DNA of 6,034 nucleotides from Flammeovirgaceae bacterium (lineage in GTDB: Bacteria > Bacteroidota > Bacteroidia > Cytophagales > MED-G16), in assembly GCA_002696995.1 (NCBI GenBank), contig NZUF01000008.1, forward strand, positions 79,661 to 85,694. Reading direction: 5' to 3'. Positions within the stretch are counted from its first letter, which is position 1, and each line of letters begins with the position of its first letter. The notes below the pieces were generated by a model. It was given only the letters and a program-made list of their open reading frames with translations. It was not told the DNA's origin and made no database searches. This document shows, one piece after another, positions 1 through 6,034 of this stretch. The translations under genes and the position numbers were made by a program.

Positions 1-468
1 CCTTAATAAGTCTTTATCGAGTGACTTTTCTAGATTTTCAATGTCTCTCCTATTTGGAAGCTCTACAGCTAAAACAGCTTTTTTGAATAGTTCTTCAGTA
101 GGATACGGGAAAATTTCAAGCTCTGGTAATATAGTAGTATCTGGTTTTAACTCAATAAAAAGGGTAACAGATACACCTTTATCTCCAGGCATTATAAAAC
201 TTTGTTTCTGGTATCCTATTGCACTAACTATTATACTATCTTCAGCCAATACTGGCATAGCAAAATACCCATAGGGGTTAGAAGTAGTACCTCTACCTGC
301 TTTTGGTACATATACATGAACACCTCCTACACCTGAAATACTATCTTGTCCAACAACAACACCTGAAAGCTGGATTATTTTCTTTTGACCCTGAGAGAAG
401 GAATCAAAAACAATTGTTAAAGAAATGATAACAATTAAATTTAAGATTAAAGTTTTATTATGTATCAT
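1..468 (-). CDS. Secreted carboxypeptidase-like regulatory-domain protein (N-terminal part, truncated by window edge)
   Basis: The reading frame opens at ATG (468 down to 466) and stays open for exactly 156 codons to the window edge, so the C-terminus is missing. Residues 1-26 look like a signal peptide: a basic start (MIHNK), a hydrophobic core (LILNLIVIISLTIV) and a likely cut after FSQ. Residues about 31-108 fit the carboxypeptidase-like regulatory (CarboxypepD_reg-like) beta-sandwich: IIQLSGVVVG, then GVHVYVPKAGRGTTSNPYG with the glycine-rich turn, FAMPV, and the SAIGYQ motif near 82-87. The following stretch LPELEIFPYPTEELFKKAVLA (from 114) resembles a small Bacteroidota secreted family that continues after this domain with a 'FPxPT/S..xFK' segment. 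I therefore think it is a compact exported protein rather than a SusC/TonB receptor, but the missing end leaves this open. The role is unknown; location is periplasm or outer membrane. It is divergent from the ArsR-like gene, 93 bp away. No Shine-Dalgarno sequence is visible. Confidence 0.85.
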   Translation of the reverse strand, partial: MIHNKTLILNLIVIISLTIVFDSFSQGQKKIIQLSGVVVGQDSISGVGGVHVYVPKAGRGTTSNPYGYFAMPVLAEDSIIVSAIGYQKQSFIMPGDKGVSVTLFIELKPDTTILPELEIFPYPTEELFKKAVLAVELPNRRDIENLEKSLDKDLLR

Positions 469-561
469 GTTACAATGTTATTTTTTAAATAACATGCTAA
501 ATTACTTAATAAATATGTTTTTTTTATTTAGAATACTTTCTAATAACAATATTTAACATCT
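469..561. promoter_or_regulatory. Divergent promoter region between the secreted-protein gene and the ArsR-like gene
   Basis: This 93-bp non-coding stretch separates two divergent start codons (468 on minus, 562 on plus) and must hold both promoters. It is extremely AT-rich. The best Bacteroidota-type -7 lookalike (consensus TAnnTTTG) on the plus strand is TATGTTTT at 514-521, one mismatch. On the minus strand, TAATTTAG (reading down from about 505 to 498) also has one mismatch. No convincing TTG -33 element sits at the right distance for either, so exact promoters are not assigned. The region also holds TGTTA/TAACA pentamers at 468-472, 476-480, 490-494, 544-548 and 554-558, and the inverted repeat listed separately. 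Confidence 0.5.
475..495. promoter_or_regulatory. Perfect inverted repeat, candidate operator
   Basis: Arms ATGTTATTT (475-483) and AAATAACAT (487-495) are exact reverse complements separated by TTT. The repeat lies 7 bp from the start codon of the minus-strand secreted-protein gene and 66 bp before the ArsR-like start. Dimeric winged-helix regulators of the ArsR family bind AT-rich inverted repeats near their own promoters, so an operator for the neighbouring ArsR-like protein is plausible. It could instead form a weak hairpin in the leader of the minus-strand transcript, or be chance in AT-rich DNA. Confidence 0.4.
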
Positions 562-942
562 ATGAGATTAAAAAAATTTAATATTGAATATGGCAAAACA
601 ATATTTAAATCTTTTTCAGATGTATCTAGAATAAGAATTTTAAATATTTTATCAAAGAAAAAAGAAGTTTCAATATCTGATCTTGAAATGATCCTTAATT
701 TCACTCAAACTAAAACTTCTAGACATATCTATTACCTAAAAAATTCAGGATTACTAAATTCAAAGAATGAAGATCAATTTATTTTCTACTCTTTAAGAGA
801 AGAAGCTCTAGATATAATTGATCAGATATTTGAATTTTTAGATAAAGATGATCAACTTAAAAAAGATTTAGAAACTTATGACACAATGTATTCTAATAGA
901 GAACTAGCAAAAAATAAAATTGAATTAAAAACTTGGAAATAA
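562..942 (+). CDS. ArsR-family winged-helix transcriptional regulator, cysteine-free
   Basis: This 126-residue protein has the ArsR/SmtB winged-helix fold. An N-terminal helix leads into FSDVSRIRILNIL (18-30), the family's 'lsDptRlrIL..L' signature. VSISDLEMIL (36-45) is the positioning helix, TQTKTSRHIYYLKNSGLL (48-65) the recognition helix, and NSKNEDQFIFYSL (66-78) the beta wing. A longer helical, charged C-terminus follows (80-126) and may serve dimerisation or ligand sensing. The length is normal. There is no cysteine and only one histidine (55), so the ELCVCDL-type metal site of ArsR/CadC and the His-rich alpha-5 site of SmtB are absent; it should respond to something other than a thiol-bound metal. 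The P5C dehydrogenase gene starts 15 nt after its stop, on the same strand, suggesting co-transcription. I infer that it represses or tunes this unit and perhaps itself. The ATG at 562 gives a complete N-terminal helix; no ribosome binding site is seen, which is usual in Bacteroidota. Confidence 0.9.
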   Translation: MRLKKFNIEYGKTIFKSFSDVSRIRILNILSKKKEVSISDLEMILNFTQTKTSRHIYYLKNSGLLNSKNEDQFIFYSLREEALDIIDQIFEFLDKDDQLKKDLETYDTMYSNRELAKNKIELKTWK

Positions 943-957
943 ACTTTAAAATAAACT

Positions 958-2586
958 ATGAACAACGCATATTTTGAAATACCAATACCTATAAATGAAC
1001 CAGTAAAAGAATATAAAGAGGGATCAGCAGAAAAAGAAAATCTAGTTAATACACTTAATAAGATGAAGGAGAAACCTATCAATATTCCAATGATTATTGA
1101 TGGAAAAGAAATTACTACAGAAAAGAAGATAAAAATCACTGCACCTCATGATCACAATCTTCATCTTGGAGATTTCTATGAAGGTGATAAATCTCATGTA
1201 AAAATGGCAATTAAATCAGCTAAAAAAGCAAAAAATAATTGGGGGTCAATGAGCTGGCAAAGTAGGGCCTCAATTTTTCTTAAAGCAGCAGAGTTAATTG
1301 CTGGACCTTATAGATCAAAAATTAATGCTTCAACTATGCTTGGTCAGTCTAAAAATATTTATCAAGCTGAAATAGATGCTGCATGTGAATTTATCGATTT
1401 TCTTAATTTTAATGCTTCATATATGGAAGAAATATATAAAAATCAACCTGAATCATCCGATGGAATATGGAACAGATTAGATTATAGACCACTTGAGGGT
1501 TATGTGTTTGCTATAAGTCCTTTTAATTTTACTTCAATTGCAGGAAATTTATGTGCTAGCCCAGCTTTAATGGGAAATACAGTAATATGGAAGCCTGCAT
1601 ATCCTCAAATTTATTCAGCTAAAATAATTATGGATGTCTTTAAAGAAGCTGGACTTCCTGATGGAGTCATTAATTTAATTTTTGTTGATGGACCGGAAGC
1701 AGGAGATGTGATATTTAAAGATGAAGATTTTGCTGGATTACATTTTACAGGAAGTACTGGAGTTTTTAAACACCTATGGAAAGAGATTGGAGATAACATT
1801 AATTTTTTTAAATCTTACCCAAGAATTGTAGGTGAGACTGGTGGAAAAGATTTTATAATTGCTCATAAATCTGCAAAAGCAAAAGAAGTTTCAACAGCAA
1901 TAGTTAGAGGTTGTTTTGAATTCCAAGGACAAAAATGCAGTGCCCCATCAAGAGTTTATATTCCAAAATCTCTTTGGGGAGATATTAAAGAAAACTTGTT
2001 GAGAGATATTAAAAGTATAAAAATTGGTGTACCTGATGATTTCTCAAATTTTATAAATGCTGTTATCGAAGAAAGGGCTTATGATAAAATAGTTTCTTAT
2101 ATAGAGGATGGGAAAAAAGATAAAGATCTTGAACTTCTAATAGGTGGAGAACACGATAAATCAAAAGGGTATTTTATAAATCCTACCGTATTTGTTACTT
2201 CTAATCCAAAAAATAAACTCATGGTTGAAGAAATTTTTGGGCCAGTTACATGTATATATGTATATGAAGATAATGAGTATAATGAAACTCTAAAGTTAGT
2301 AGATGAGACTTCTCCATATGCTCTTACTGGTGCAATATTTGCAACTGAACAAACAGCTATTGATAAGGCATATAAATCACTGGAATACTCAGCTGGAAAC
2401 TTCTACATTAATGATAAGCCTACGGGTGCAGTAGTTGGTCAGCAGCCTTTTGGAGGGGGAAGAGCTTCAGGAACAAATGATAAAGCAGGGTCATATTTAA
2501 ACCTTTTGAGATGGGTTTCTCCAAGGACTACAAAGGAAGTATACAATACTCCTACTGATTATAAATATCCATTTATGGATGTTTAA
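958..2586 (+). CDS. pruA: L-glutamate gamma-semialdehyde (1-pyrroline-5-carboxylate) dehydrogenase
   Basis: This NAD-dependent cytosolic enzyme oxidises L-glutamate 5-semialdehyde (from P5C) to glutamate, the second step of proline catabolism; it also handles P5C from arginine/ornithine breakdown. The 542 residues match the monofunctional, ALDH4A1-like form rather than the large PutA fusion. Visible aldehyde dehydrogenase motifs are ISPFNFTS with the catalytic Asn190, WKPA (211-214) in the cofactor-binding region, FTGSTG (263-268) of the Rossmann fold, VGETGGKDF (291-299) with Glu293, FQGQKCSA with the catalytic nucleophile Cys327 (codon 1936-1938), and EEIFGPV (424-430). The C-terminal PFGGGRASGTNDKAGS (497-512) and NLLRWVSPRTTKE are characteristic of the P5C dehydrogenase subgroup and separate it from other aldehyde dehydrogenases. 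The N-terminal extension (YFEIPIPINEPVKEYKEGS) is also typical. All key residues are present, so it should be active. It lies 15 nt after the ArsR-like gene. Its partner proline dehydrogenase is not in this window. Confidence 0.96.
   Translation: MNNAYFEIPIPINEPVKEYKEGSAEKENLVNTLNKMKEKPINIPMIIDGKEITTEKKIKITAPHDHNLHLGDFYEGDKSHVKMAIKSAKKAKNNWGSMSWQSRASIFLKAAELIAGPYRSKINASTMLGQSKNIYQAEIDAACEFIDFLNFNASYMEEIYKNQPESSDGIWNRLDYRPLEGYVFAISPFNFTSIAGNLCASPALMGNTVIWKPAYPQIYSAKIIMDVFKEAGLPDGVINLIFVDGPEAGDVIFKDEDFAGLHFTGSTGVFKHLWKEIGDNINFFKSYPRIVGETGGKDFIIAHKSAKAKEVSTAIVRGCFEFQGQKCSAPSRVYIPKSLWGDIKENLLRDIKSIKIGVPDDFSNFINAVIEERAYDKIVSYIEDGKKDKDLELLIGGEHDKSKGYFINPTVFVTSNPKNKLMVEEIFGPVTCIYVYEDNEYNETLKLVDETSPYALTGAIFATEQTAIDKAYKSLEYSAGNFYINDKPTGAVVGQQPFGGGRASGTNDKAGSYLNLLRWVSPRTTKEVYNTPTDYKYPFMDV
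2583..2586. other. Convergent stop-codon overlap (TTAA) of pruA and the AGMO-like gene
   Basis: The four bases TTAA hold the TAA stop of pruA on the plus strand (2584-2586) and the TAA stop of the AGMO-like gene on the minus strand (2585 down to 2583). The convergent genes therefore have no spacer, and I see no GC-rich stem with a T-run on either side that would act as an intrinsic terminator. Transcripts from each side probably run into the other gene. Confidence 0.9.
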
Positions 2587-3848
2587 TTATTTGATTTTAA
2601 TCGAATTTCTTGTCTATTAAAATATAATACTACAAAAAGAGATAAAATAAAGTAGGTCATTATTATATAATCTGCATAAATTATATAGTTATTCATGAAT
2701 GACCAATTACTTGAGAAAGTAATTAAGCTTATTCCAAAGGAAGCTTTAATTAGTTCAAAAATCCAGGAATTATTCTCCTTATCCATAAGACTAGTTAGAC
2801 TGTAAATACACATAAATAAAAAAATTGCAAATAAAATAGCATCTCTAAATAATAATAAGTGTAAATGATTTATGTAATACATTATAAATAAAAATATTAT
2901 CCCAAATTGAATCCATGACCAAAGTTTTAAATTTTCTGATAAATTAGGATAATATTTTTTATACTCATAAGGAGATTCTATTATGGATAAGGGATATTTT
3001 AAAATAACATCTTGAGGTCTCCACCCAGTAGGCATAAACCAAATTCTAAATTTGTCTAGAATATTATTTGTCCTCCAGGCATCTTTTATTAACTGAAATA
3101 AATGAGAAAAATTTATGAGGATTGGGTTCCATGATCTTAATGGTCTCTTTACTCCATAAACAGGAGGTACGTCTTCAAGTTCTTCTTGAAACGTTCCAAA
3201 TAACTTATCCCATATTATAAATACTTGAGATAAATTCTTATCTAAGTATTCATTATTAATTGCATGATGAACTCTATGATGTGATGGGGTAACAATTATA
3301 TATTCTAGAAGACCTAACTTCCCAATTAATCTGGTATGATACCAATACTGAGCAAAAAGATGAAGAGGAGCTAAAACTGCAATAACCTCAGATGGCACAC
3401 CTATAATAGCAGTAGGAATTAAGAAGATAAAAGAAATAGAGAAAAAATTAGAAATAGACTGTCGTAAAGCACAAGCTAAATTAAATTCTTCACTACTATG
3501 GTGAATTATATGGTGGTTCCAAAAATAATTAATACTATGATTAATCCTATGAACCCAATATCCTGCGAAATCAATTCCAATAAAAGCAATAACATAAACC
3601 ATTATTGATGACTCCAATTTAAATAGAGCAAAATGTTCTACCATATATCCATAGGAAATAATAATAAAAGTTAAACCAAGAACATCTTTTATTATATTCG
3701 TTAAGCCTGAACATAAACTAGATAGAGTGTCCATACTTCTCATAACATAATCTTTTCTGTAAATTTTTGAAAGAACAATTTCTATTAAAATAAGAGAAAT
3801 AAAAAAAGGTATCGCAATATTTAGAGTAGTTATATAATATGTTGGCAT
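2583..3848 (-). CDS. AGMO-like sterol desaturase/fatty acid hydroxylase superfamily membrane protein
   Basis: This is an intact 421-residue integral-membrane di-iron oxygenase. The superfamily histidine cluster is complete: HRINH (100-104, HX3H), HHIIHH (112-117, HX2HH) and HHRVHH (190-195, HX2HH), with further His at 163 and 171. SSEEFNLACALRQS (118-131) and TPSHHRVHHAINNEYLDKN followed by FIIWDKLFGTFQEE (187-223) resemble alkylglycerol monooxygenase (AGMO/TMEM195) more than C-5 sterol desaturase. AGMO cleaves the ether bond of alkylglycerols using O2 and tetrahydrobiopterin. Membrane segments are seen at about 9-27, 52-70, 80-98, 133-150, 154-170, and, in a C-terminal domain also found in AGMO-like proteins, 309-328, 333-354 and 389-410. 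WFMPTGWRPQDV (270-281) lies in the linker. The length is close to animal AGMO (about 445). The substrate is inferred, not shown; a hydroxylase for another lipid is possible. Its stop overlaps the pruA stop, and its start faces the DUF5916 gene 66 bp away. Confidence 0.88.
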   Translation of the reverse strand: MPTYYITTLNIAIPFFISLILIEIVLSKIYRKDYVMRSMDTLSSLCSGLTNIIKDVLGLTFIIISYGYMVEHFALFKLESSIMVYVIAFIGIDFAGYWVHRINHSINYFWNHHIIHHSSEEFNLACALRQSISNFFSISFIFLIPTAIIGVPSEVIAVLAPLHLFAQYWYHTRLIGKLGLLEYIIVTPSHHRVHHAINNEYLDKNLSQVFIIWDKLFGTFQEELEDVPPVYGVKRPLRSWNPILINFSHLFQLIKDAWRTNNILDKFRIWFMPTGWRPQDVILKYPLSIIESPYEYKKYYPNLSENLKLWSWIQFGIIFLFIMYYINHLHLLLFRDAILFAIFLFMCIYSLTSLMDKENNSWIFELIKASFGISLITFSSNWSFMNNYIIYADYIIMTYFILSLFVVLYFNRQEIRLKSNN

Positions 3849-3914
3849 TTAACAAATTTATATTATTTTATAATTAATTATTTATAAAAAGTATCTTCGT
3901 ATCAAATTATTTTA
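3849..3914. promoter_or_regulatory. Short divergent promoter region, AGMO-like gene versus DUF5916 gene
   Basis: These 66 bp separate the start codons at 3848 (minus) and 3915 (plus). On the minus strand, TAAATTTG (3860 down to 3853) matches the Bacteroidota -7 consensus TAnnTTTG exactly. It ends only 4 nt before the ATG, so a transcript from it would be nearly or fully leaderless. On the plus strand, TATCTTCG (3892-3899) has one mismatch and would give a leader of roughly 10 nt. No clear TTG -33 box accompanies either, and in such AT-rich DNA these matches can arise by chance. Confidence 0.35.
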
Positions 3915-6034
3915 ATGAGAAAATTTTATATATTTTTTTTCTTTTTTTTAATAACTGAACCAGCTCTTAGTCAAGAGATTCATACACCAATAAAAATATT
4001 GGATAATAAAATAAATATTGATGGTATAATCGACCCTAAAGAATGGGAAGGTGCTATTAAAATCGAACTTGATAACGAAACAGAACCTGGCTATAATATT
4101 AAGCCAATAGTAAATACTTTTGGTTATATTTTATATTCAGACTACCATGTTTATATAAGATTTGAAGCTGAAACTAAAGAAACAGTAAGGGCATCTATTA
4201 GAAAAAGAGATGATACTGGAATATTCAATGATGATATTATTGGATTTGATATTGACACTTATGGCGATGGCAGAAATAACCTTTTTATAGGATCTAACGC
4301 TTATGGATCCCAAGTAGATGTGAGAGTTATGAATGCATTACAAGAATCATCTAGATATGATATGTCATTTGATTTAGAATACGAATCTGCAGGATCTATC
4401 CGAGGTAATAGTTACACTGTTGAGATGAAAATACCATTTTCATCTCTACCTTTTCCAAATGGTAAAGATCAGAAATGGAAATTTAGTTTTTTTAGAAAAT
4501 ATATTGACTATAATATATCATCAAGTAAATCTGACAGAGACAATTCATGTATTACCTGTCAATTTGATGATGAAGTGTTTTTTGAAAATATCAAAATAGA
4601 TAAAAAACTTGACTTAATTCCATATATCACAAGTGGTATTGAAGGTCAGTATAATATGAATACAGAAAATATTGACTATAAAAAAATAAATAGCAATATT
4701 GGTATAAGTATAAACGCTGAGCTCTCAAAAAGTTTATCATTAGAACTTGCTATTAATCCAGACTTTTCTCAAGTAGAAGCTGATGTTACTCAAATTGATG
4801 TTAATTCTGCTTTCTCATTAAGTTATCCTGAAAAAAGACCGTTTTTTAATAAGGGAACTGATATATTAAAACTTAATAATCCAGACTTGCAGCCATTTTA
4901 TTCTAGATCAATTAATGACCCAGCATTCGCATTAAAACTATTAAATCAAGGTAAGAAATCAAGGCTATTTTATCTATCATCATTAGATAATAATTCACCC
5001 TATCTTATTGCAGGCAGAGACAGATCCTACTTTGGTGAAGGTAAAAAATCTTTTGTTAATGTATTAAGATATCAAAGACTATTAAACAATGGTTCAAAAA
5101 TTGGTTTAATCTCAACTAGTAGAGCTTACGATGGTGGAGGATATGGAAATCTATTTGGTATAGATGGTCTTATTCAAATTACTAATAGTATAAGGTTAAC
5201 ATTTGATTTACTAAAAAACTATAATGAAGAACCAGAAAATGATTGGATAGATTCTGATGATTATTTTAATGAATATTCTGTAAGTCTTAATGGAGAAAAA
5301 TTTAATGGTAATGGAATGTTTATAGGTCTTTCTAGAAACACAGAAAATTGGCGTACTTACTTAGGATATAAATATATAGATCCTGAGTACAGAGCTGATG
5401 TAGGGTTTTCTGTAAAAAATGACAGAAAGTGGTTTACTTATTATCAATCATACAAATCTTTCTATGAAAAAAAGTTTCTCCAAAATCTTGAATACTCTAT
5501 TAAGTATGATATGCTTCATAATTTTAATAACAAACTTGATGTGATAAGTTTAGATGGTAGGGTTAGTGCTGGGTTTAAAGGTAATTCTGAGATATCAATT
5601 ACACATGATTATGATTTTGTTTCATATTACTTAGATAAAAAATATTCAAATTACGCCTCTACGAGAATAGGTTTAAATACTAGTCCTATTGAATTGATTT
5701 CTTTTGGATCGGATATAAGCTTTGGGAAAGATGTGGCATTCAATGATGAAAATCCTGAGTTAGGAAAAGAATTTAATTTTAGAGCAACCTTAAGCCTACA
5801 ATTAAATAATAATTTTTCTATTTCCAATTTATTTAGTTTTTCAAGGCTAAAAAAAGTTGAAATAAATGAATTTTATTACAGAGGTTTTGTAAATAGACTT
5901 AACACCAAATATCAATTTTCAAAATCACTAGGTGTTAGACTAGCAACAGAATATAATGATTTTTCAGAATCAATATTTTTACAACCATTATTTGAGTGGA
6001 CTCCAAATCCTTTTACTATTTTTTATATTGGAGG
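3915..6034 (+). CDS. DUF5916 outer-membrane protein with N-terminal CBM9-like domain (C-terminus cut by window edge)
   Basis: A continuous open frame of 706 codons starts at ATG 3915 and leaves the window without a stop. Residues 1-20 (MRKFYIFFFFFLITEPALSQ) form a signal peptide. Residues about 25-225 match the carbohydrate-binding family 9-like (DOMON-like) module: IDGIIDPKEW (35-44) is its hallmark opening, and DDIIGFDIDTYGDGRN (106-121) and YTVEMKIPFSSLPF (167-180) follow in the expected order. A Cys pair (C212, C215) closes the domain. The DUF5916 signature NPDFSQVEADVTQIDVN (281-297) and YPEKRPFF (304-311) then lead into a long region of alternating amphipathic strands, consistent with an outer-membrane beta-barrel. 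The last visible residues, WTPNPFTIFYIGG, resemble the family's near-terminal strand, so probably only a few dozen residues are missing. Function and ligand are unknown for the family; surface binding or transport is a guess. Its start faces the AGMO-like gene. No Shine-Dalgarno sequence is seen. Confidence 0.9.
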   Translation, partial: MRKFYIFFFFFLITEPALSQEIHTPIKILDNKINIDGIIDPKEWEGAIKIELDNETEPGYNIKPIVNTFGYILYSDYHVYIRFEAETKETVRASIRKRDDTGIFNDDIIGFDIDTYGDGRNNLFIGSNAYGSQVDVRVMNALQESSRYDMSFDLEYESAGSIRGNSYTVEMKIPFSSLPFPNGKDQKWKFSFFRKYIDYNISSSKSDRDNSCITCQFDDEVFFENIKIDKKLDLIPYITSGIEGQYNMNTENIDYKKINSNIGISINAELSKSLSLELAINPDFSQVEADVTQIDVNSAFSLSYPEKRPFFNKGTDILKLNNPDLQPFYSRSINDPAFALKLLNQGKKSRLFYLSSLDNNSPYLIAGRDRSYFGEGKKSFVNVLRYQRLLNNGSKIGLISTSRAYDGGGYGNLFGIDGLIQITNSIRLTFDLLKNYNEEPENDWIDSDDYFNEYSVSLNGEKFNGNGMFIGLSRNTENWRTYLGYKYIDPEYRADVGFSVKNDRKWFTYYQSYKSFYEKKFLQNLEYSIKYDMLHNFNNKLDVISLDGRVSAGFKGNSEISITHDYDFVSYYLDKKYSNYASTRIGLNTSPIELISFGSDISFGKDVAFNDENPELGKEFNFRATLSLQLNNNFSISNLFSFSRLKKVEINEFYYRGFVNRLNTKYQFSKSLGVRLATEYNDFSESIFLQPLFEWTPNPFTIFYIG

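Noticed and set aside
41..274. Plus-strand open frame of 77 codons
   Set aside because: It lies wholly antisense to the secreted-protein gene, whose translation shows a signal peptide and a recognisable domain. The plus-strand product has no family features.
562..942. Reading the ArsR-like protein as an arsenic or metal resistance regulator
   Set aside because: No cysteine in the protein, only one histidine, and no arsenite pump, arsenate reductase or metal efflux gene nearby.
876..1139. Minus-strand open frame of 87 codons with a hydrophobic N-terminus
   Set aside because: It is antisense to the end of the ArsR-like gene and the start of pruA, both clearly real. The hydrophobic look comes from reading A-rich lysine codons on the opposite strand.
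1611..1799. Minus-strand open frame of 62 codons
   Set aside because: It is a shadow within pruA, opposite the conserved cofactor-binding region; no start signal or family resemblance.
958..2586. A general or other aldehyde dehydrogenase, or part of a PutA fusion
   Set aside because: The N-terminal extension and the PFGGGRASGTNDKAGS and LRWVSPRTTKE segments point to monofunctional P5C dehydrogenase; no proline dehydrogenase domain is fused or adjacent.
2583..3848. Possible broken or decayed membrane gene, given the heavy AT bias
   Set aside because: The frame is uninterrupted for 421 codons, all histidine boxes are present, and the length is near that of AGMO proteins.
1..6034. tRNA, rRNA, CRISPR arrays, insertion sequences, toxin-antitoxin or phage-defence genes
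   Set aside because: No cloverleaf-like GC-rich stretch, regularly spaced repeats, transposase motifs or defence-family motifs were seen; nearly all of the window is accounted for by five protein genes.

Overview
The window is strongly AT-rich (by eye about 30% G+C). It lacks Shine-Dalgarno-like sequences ahead of its genes. It carries families typical of Bacteroidota: a carboxypeptidase-like regulatory-domain surface protein, a DUF5916 outer-membrane protein with a CBM9-like N-terminus, and signal peptides ending in 'SQ'. The best guess is a low-GC, probably aquatic or marine member of the Bacteroidota (Flavobacteriia-like). That placement is inference from gene content and composition. No RNA gene, CRISPR array, insertion sequence or prophage gene is visible.

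Layout. (1) Positions 1-468, minus strand: the N-terminal 156 residues of a secreted protein with a carboxypeptidase-like regulatory fold; it runs off the left edge. (2) Positions 469-561: a short divergent promoter region with a perfect 9-bp-arm inverted repeat and several TGTTA/TAACA boxes. (3) Positions 562-942 and 958-2586, plus strand: a two-gene unit with a 15-nt gap, encoding a cysteine-free ArsR-type winged-helix regulator and a full-length L-glutamate gamma-semialdehyde (P5C) dehydrogenase, PruA. (4) Positions 2583-3848, minus strand: an intact membrane di-iron hydroxylase of the sterol desaturase/fatty acid hydroxylase superfamily, most like alkylglycerol monooxygenase (AGMO). Its stop codon overlaps that of pruA. 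(5) Positions 3849-3914: a 66-bp divergent promoter region. (6) Positions 3915-6034, plus strand: a large DUF5916-type outer-membrane protein, open at the right edge and probably lacking only its last few strands.

How the genes may work together. PruA performs the second step of proline breakdown, P5C/glutamate semialdehyde to glutamate. The ArsR-like protein sits directly upstream in the same transcription direction and is the obvious candidate to control it; lacking cysteines, it is unlikely to be a thiol-based metal sensor. The AGMO-like enzyme and the DUF5916 protein are divergently transcribed and share a very short promoter region, so they may be co-controlled, but a shared pathway cannot be shown. 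Proline dehydrogenase is not in the window.

Nothing here amounts to a clearly new multi-gene system. The points most worth a second look are the ArsR-PruA pairing with its nearby palindrome, the bacterial AGMO-like ether-lipid enzyme candidate, and the uncharacterised DUF5916 surface protein with twin T8 tracts in its signal-peptide codons.
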